The translations under genes and the position numbers were made by a program. This document shows, one piece after another, positions 14,801-18,121 of a stretch of DNA of 18,121 nucleotides (within the stretch, counting starts at the first letter, position 1; every line of letters starts with the position of its first letter). Where the stretch lies: positions 1 through 18,121 of the forward strand of contig CATVTM010000042.1 in the NCBI GenBank assembly GCA_958346935.1, in the 5' to 3' direction. The notes under the pieces are model-generated. The model had not been told where the DNA came from and did no database searches. It saw only the letters and a list, made by a program, of their open reading frames with translations. The DNA comes from an uncultured Collinsella sp. (GTDB lineage Bacteria > Actinomycetota > Coriobacteriia > Coriobacteriales > Coriobacteriaceae).

Positions 14801-16594
14801 GGCGAGGGTGGCCACCTGCCCGGCAAGAAGGTCTACCCCTGGATCGCCGAGGTCCGTCAGTCCACGCCCGGCATCGGCCTGATTTCGCCTCCGCCTCACC
14901 ACGATATTTACTCTATCGAGGACCTGGCAGAGCTGATCTTCGATCTTAAGAACGCCAACCCCGGCGCGCGCGTGTCGGTCAAGCTGGTCAGTGAGGCCGG
15001 CGTCGGCACCATCGCCACCGGTGTGGCCAAGGGTGCTGCCGACAAGATCTTGATCAGCGGCCACAATGGCGGCTCGGGTGCCGCTGCGCGCGACTCTATC
15101 TGGCATGCGGGTCTGCCGCTGGAGCTTGGCCTTGCCGAGGCTCAGCAGACGTTGCTGCAAAACGGCCTGCGCTCCCGCGTGGTGCTCGAGGCCGACGGCA
15201 AACTCATGGACGGCACCGACGTTGCCGTCGCCTGCTTGCTGGGCGCCGAGGAGTTTGGCTTTGCGACCATGCCGCTCATCTCCATGGGCTGCCTCATGCA
15301 GCGCGACTGCCAGCAGGACACCTGCCCGGCCGGCATCGCTACGCAAAACTGCCGCCTGCGTCGCGGCTTCCGCGGCAAGCCCGAGCACGTTGAGCACTTT
15401 ATGCTCTTTGTTGCCGAACAGCTGCGTGAGGTCATGGCGAGCCTGGGCTTCCGCACCGTCGACGAGATGGTCGGCCATCCCGAGTGCTTGCGCCAGATCG
15501 AGGTCCCGGGCAACCGCAAGGCAAACCTGCTCGATCTGTCGCCCGTGCTGGCGAGCGCGACCTGCGAGTTCGGTGCCCATATTCCGGGCGCCGACGGTCG
15601 CCACTTCCTGCCGCAGATGGCCGCGGACAGCGAGCTCGACAAGACGCTCGACTCCACGTTGTTTGTGCCCTATACGGCCGATGCCCGTGCGCACCTGCGT
15701 CCGATTCGCTTCCGCGCCGATATCGCCAACGTCAACCGCTGCGTGGGCACCATCCTGGGCAACGCGGTGACCAAGGCGCATCCCGAGGGCCTGCCCGCCG
15801 GCTCCATCACCATCGATTGCGATGGTTCGGCCGGTCAGAGCTTTGGCGCCTTCCTGCCGCGCGGCATTACGCTCAACGTGTGCGGCGACGCCAACGACTA
15901 CTTTGGCAAGGGCCTTTCGGGCGGCGAGGTGTCGGTGCGCCCCAACCCGCATGCGACCTATAAGTTCGACGAAAACATCATCGTGGGCAACGTTGCGTTC
16001 TTTGGCGCCACGAGCGGCCGTGGCTTCATCAACGGCCTGGCCGGCCAGCGCTTTGGCGTACGCAACTCCGGTGCCACCGTGGTGGTCGAGGGTTGCGGCA
16101 ACCACGGTTGCGAGTACATGACGGGTGGCCTGGCGCTCATCCTGGGCGAGGTCGGGCAGAACTTCGCTGCCGGCATGACGGGTGGCGTGGCCTACGTCTT
16201 TGACCAGTACGGCACGCTCGATGCCCGCGTGAACCACGAGAGCGTTGAGCTCAAGGCCCCGACTGCCGGCGAGCTGGCGCAGATTCGCGAGCTCATCCAG
16301 GAGCACGTGGACGCGACGCAGAGCCCGCGCGGCATCAAGCTGCTCTACAGCTTTGAGACGATGAGCAAGCACTTTGCGAAGGTCATTCCGACCGAGTACG
16401 AGCGCGTGCTGGCGATTGTCGCCGCCGCCGAGGCCGTCGGCAAGACGCATGCGCAGGCCGAGGAGCTGGCGTTTGACATTGTGACCGGTCGCGCGAGTGC
16501 CGCGGATGTCGCTCGCTTCGATGTGGCGGGTGGTGTCGCTGGTGCTGTGCCCGCCGCCGCCAGCTCTGTTGCTTCGACCAAGAAGGAGGCGTAA
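11897..16594 (+). CDS. gltB: Glutamate synthase large (alpha) subunit
   Basis: A 1565-residue enzyme subunit that takes ammonia from glutamine and, with GltD, makes glutamate from 2-oxoglutarate. Domains in order: class II glutamine amidotransferase (about 21-420), where Cys21 in DHDACGIGAL would become the N-terminal nucleophile after removal of a 20-residue propeptide; a central linking domain (about 480-770); the FMN synthase domain (about 820-1200) with GAKPGEGGHLPGKKV; the [3Fe-4S] cysteines C1132, C1138 and C1143; and a C-terminal glycine-rich beta-helix (about 1250-1480). The last 30 residues are an alanine-rich tail. AGGGGAGG precedes the ATG. It is directly followed by gltD, giving the bacterial two-subunit NADPH form. 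Confidence 0.98.
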   Translation: MQADSAQQQGLYRPEFDHDACGIGALADINGERHHQILDDALSILVNLEHRGGTGLEKNTGDGAGILFQVPHHFFRKEAQKCGQILPAEGDYGVAMLFFPQDDKGVEDARRVFEEGCAEAGVPLLFWREVPVDPHDLGETARACMPTILQAFLGRPDDTPAGDAFERRLYVCRRTIEKKADAEFALRDKIFYVCSMSSRTIVYKGMLVATQMRRFFIDLNDAAVKTAVALVHSRYSTNTTPSWERAHPNRFIIHNGEINTLKGNVNWIRAREPNLYSPVLQHDLERVMPIINREGSDSAILDNVLEFLVMNGRPLTRAASMLLPEPWDHNDSLSEERRAYDAYQSMLMEPWDGPAAIAFTDGRTLGAALDRNGLRPARYYVTRDGRFMLASEVGTIEVSPENILTSGCLGPGQMLEVDFARGRVIYNDELRARYAKEKPYRDWIAEETLTVDALDKPAAPAPAEDAEVPAAVRMAKLGYHWDDVDEVVRPMAQQGKAPLASMGIDAPLACLSKKTRSFFDYFYQLFAQVTNPPIDALREHMVTSTTLYLGNHGNLLEDSRTACQLVRLERPLLSEEEFDRICAIDRVGFKTRRFRAVYRRDAGEGALQAALKQLAEDVEAAVRDGVNIVVLSDRAAAGEVPVPSLLAVGCVHNHLIRAGVRTFADIVVECGDAVSPHDFAALVGYSASGIYPYNAHACIRDLAARGDLDVTAEQGIANYNKAATAGIVSIMSKMGISTVQSYHSAQIFEAVGFTPEFVNAYFAGTVSRVGGMGVEDVEREQNERYDAALAILKSPAPDQLPTLGLTKWRPLGGEDHLIDPQTVYLLQTACREDSYDTFKEYSARLHRTGRAVRLRDLLDFDASGRTPVALDEVEPALNIVRRFNTGAMSYGSISKEAHECMAIAMNRLHGRSNSGEGGEDPRRETPLANGDSKNSAIKQVASARFGVTSRYLCSAFEIQIKMAQGAKPGEGGHLPGKKVYPWIAEVRQSTPGIGLISPPPHHDIYSIEDLAELIFDLKNANPGARVSVKLVSEAGVGTIATGVAKGAADKILISGHNGGSGAAARDSIWHAGLPLELGLAEAQQTLLQNGLRSRVVLEADGKLMDGTDVAVACLLGAEEFGFATMPLISMGCLMQRDCQQDTCPAGIATQNCRLRRGFRGKPEHVEHFMLFVAEQLREVMASLGFRTVDEMVGHPECLRQIEVPGNRKANLLDLSPVLASATCEFGAHIPGADGRHFLPQMAADSELDKTLDSTLFVPYTADARAHLRPIRFRADIANVNRCVGTILGNAVTKAHPEGLPAGSITIDCDGSAGQSFGAFLPRGITLNVCGDANDYFGKGLSGGEVSVRPNPHATYKFDENIIVGNVAFFGATSGRGFINGLAGQRFGVRNSGATVVVEGCGNHGCEYMTGGLALILGEVGQNFAAGMTGGVAYVFDQYGTLDARVNHESVELKAPTAGELAQIRELIQEHVDATQSPRGIKLLYSFETMSKHFAKVIPTEYERVLAIVAAAEAVGKTHAQAEELAFDIVTGRASAADVARFDVAGGVAGAVPAAASSVASTKKEA

Positions 16595-16599
16595 GTGCC

Positions 16600-18081
<1,482 letters not shown>

Positions 18082-18121
18082 GGTAATCACGGAGTTATTC
18101 AACAATCGAATCGGCAAGGGC

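Overview
This is GC-rich DNA with strong AGGAGG-type ribosome binding sites and genes for an anaerobic lifestyle (a stand-alone rubredoxin, a flavin-reductase-like protein, a PTS). Gene content and protein style fit an anaerobic gut actinobacterium of the Coriobacteriia, most like Collinsella. That placement comes from familiarity with such genomes, not from a search.

Layout, left to right. (1) 1-1382: an orphan serine recombinase behind a cluster of inverted half-sites, then a VanZ-like membrane protein. (2) 1463-6030: a muropeptide-sugar recycling block: an RpiR/MurR-type regulator, MurNAc-6-phosphate etherase MurQ, a MurNAc-type PTS permease (EIIBC), and a DUF871/MupG-type 6-phospho-N-acetylmuramidase. 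The first three are tightly spaced; mupG sits directly behind an intrinsic terminator. Together they would import MurNAc or MurNAc-GlcNAc as the 6-phosphate, split the disaccharide, and convert MurNAc-6P to GlcNAc-6P and D-lactate. (3) 6123-6965: a YusI/Spx-like ArsC-family protein and, convergent to it, a short protein that looks like the N-terminal half of a MarR-type regulator without its winged helix. (4) 7158-7436: a promoter, tRNA-Gln(CTG), tRNA-Glu(CTC) and a terminator. (5) 7493-8870: a TPR protein overlapping smpB. (6) 8885-9889: a long hairpin, a terminator, a flavin-reductase-like protein, and a very short rubredoxin with its own promoter and terminator. (7) 9958-11717: an NRAMP manganese/iron transporter gene (mntH-like, minus strand) bracketed by two clusters of a 57-bp palindromic repeat that recurs with an exact 80-bp period. 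(8) 11897-18081: gltB and gltD, the two subunits of NADPH glutamate synthase.

The least explained signal is the repeat family around mntH: five 57-bp palindromes in two clusters, with compensatory changes in the arms and conserved 23-nt linkers. I cannot assign it to a known element. A second unexplained structure is the long hairpin after smpB (8885-8947). The remaining genes belong to recognisable families.
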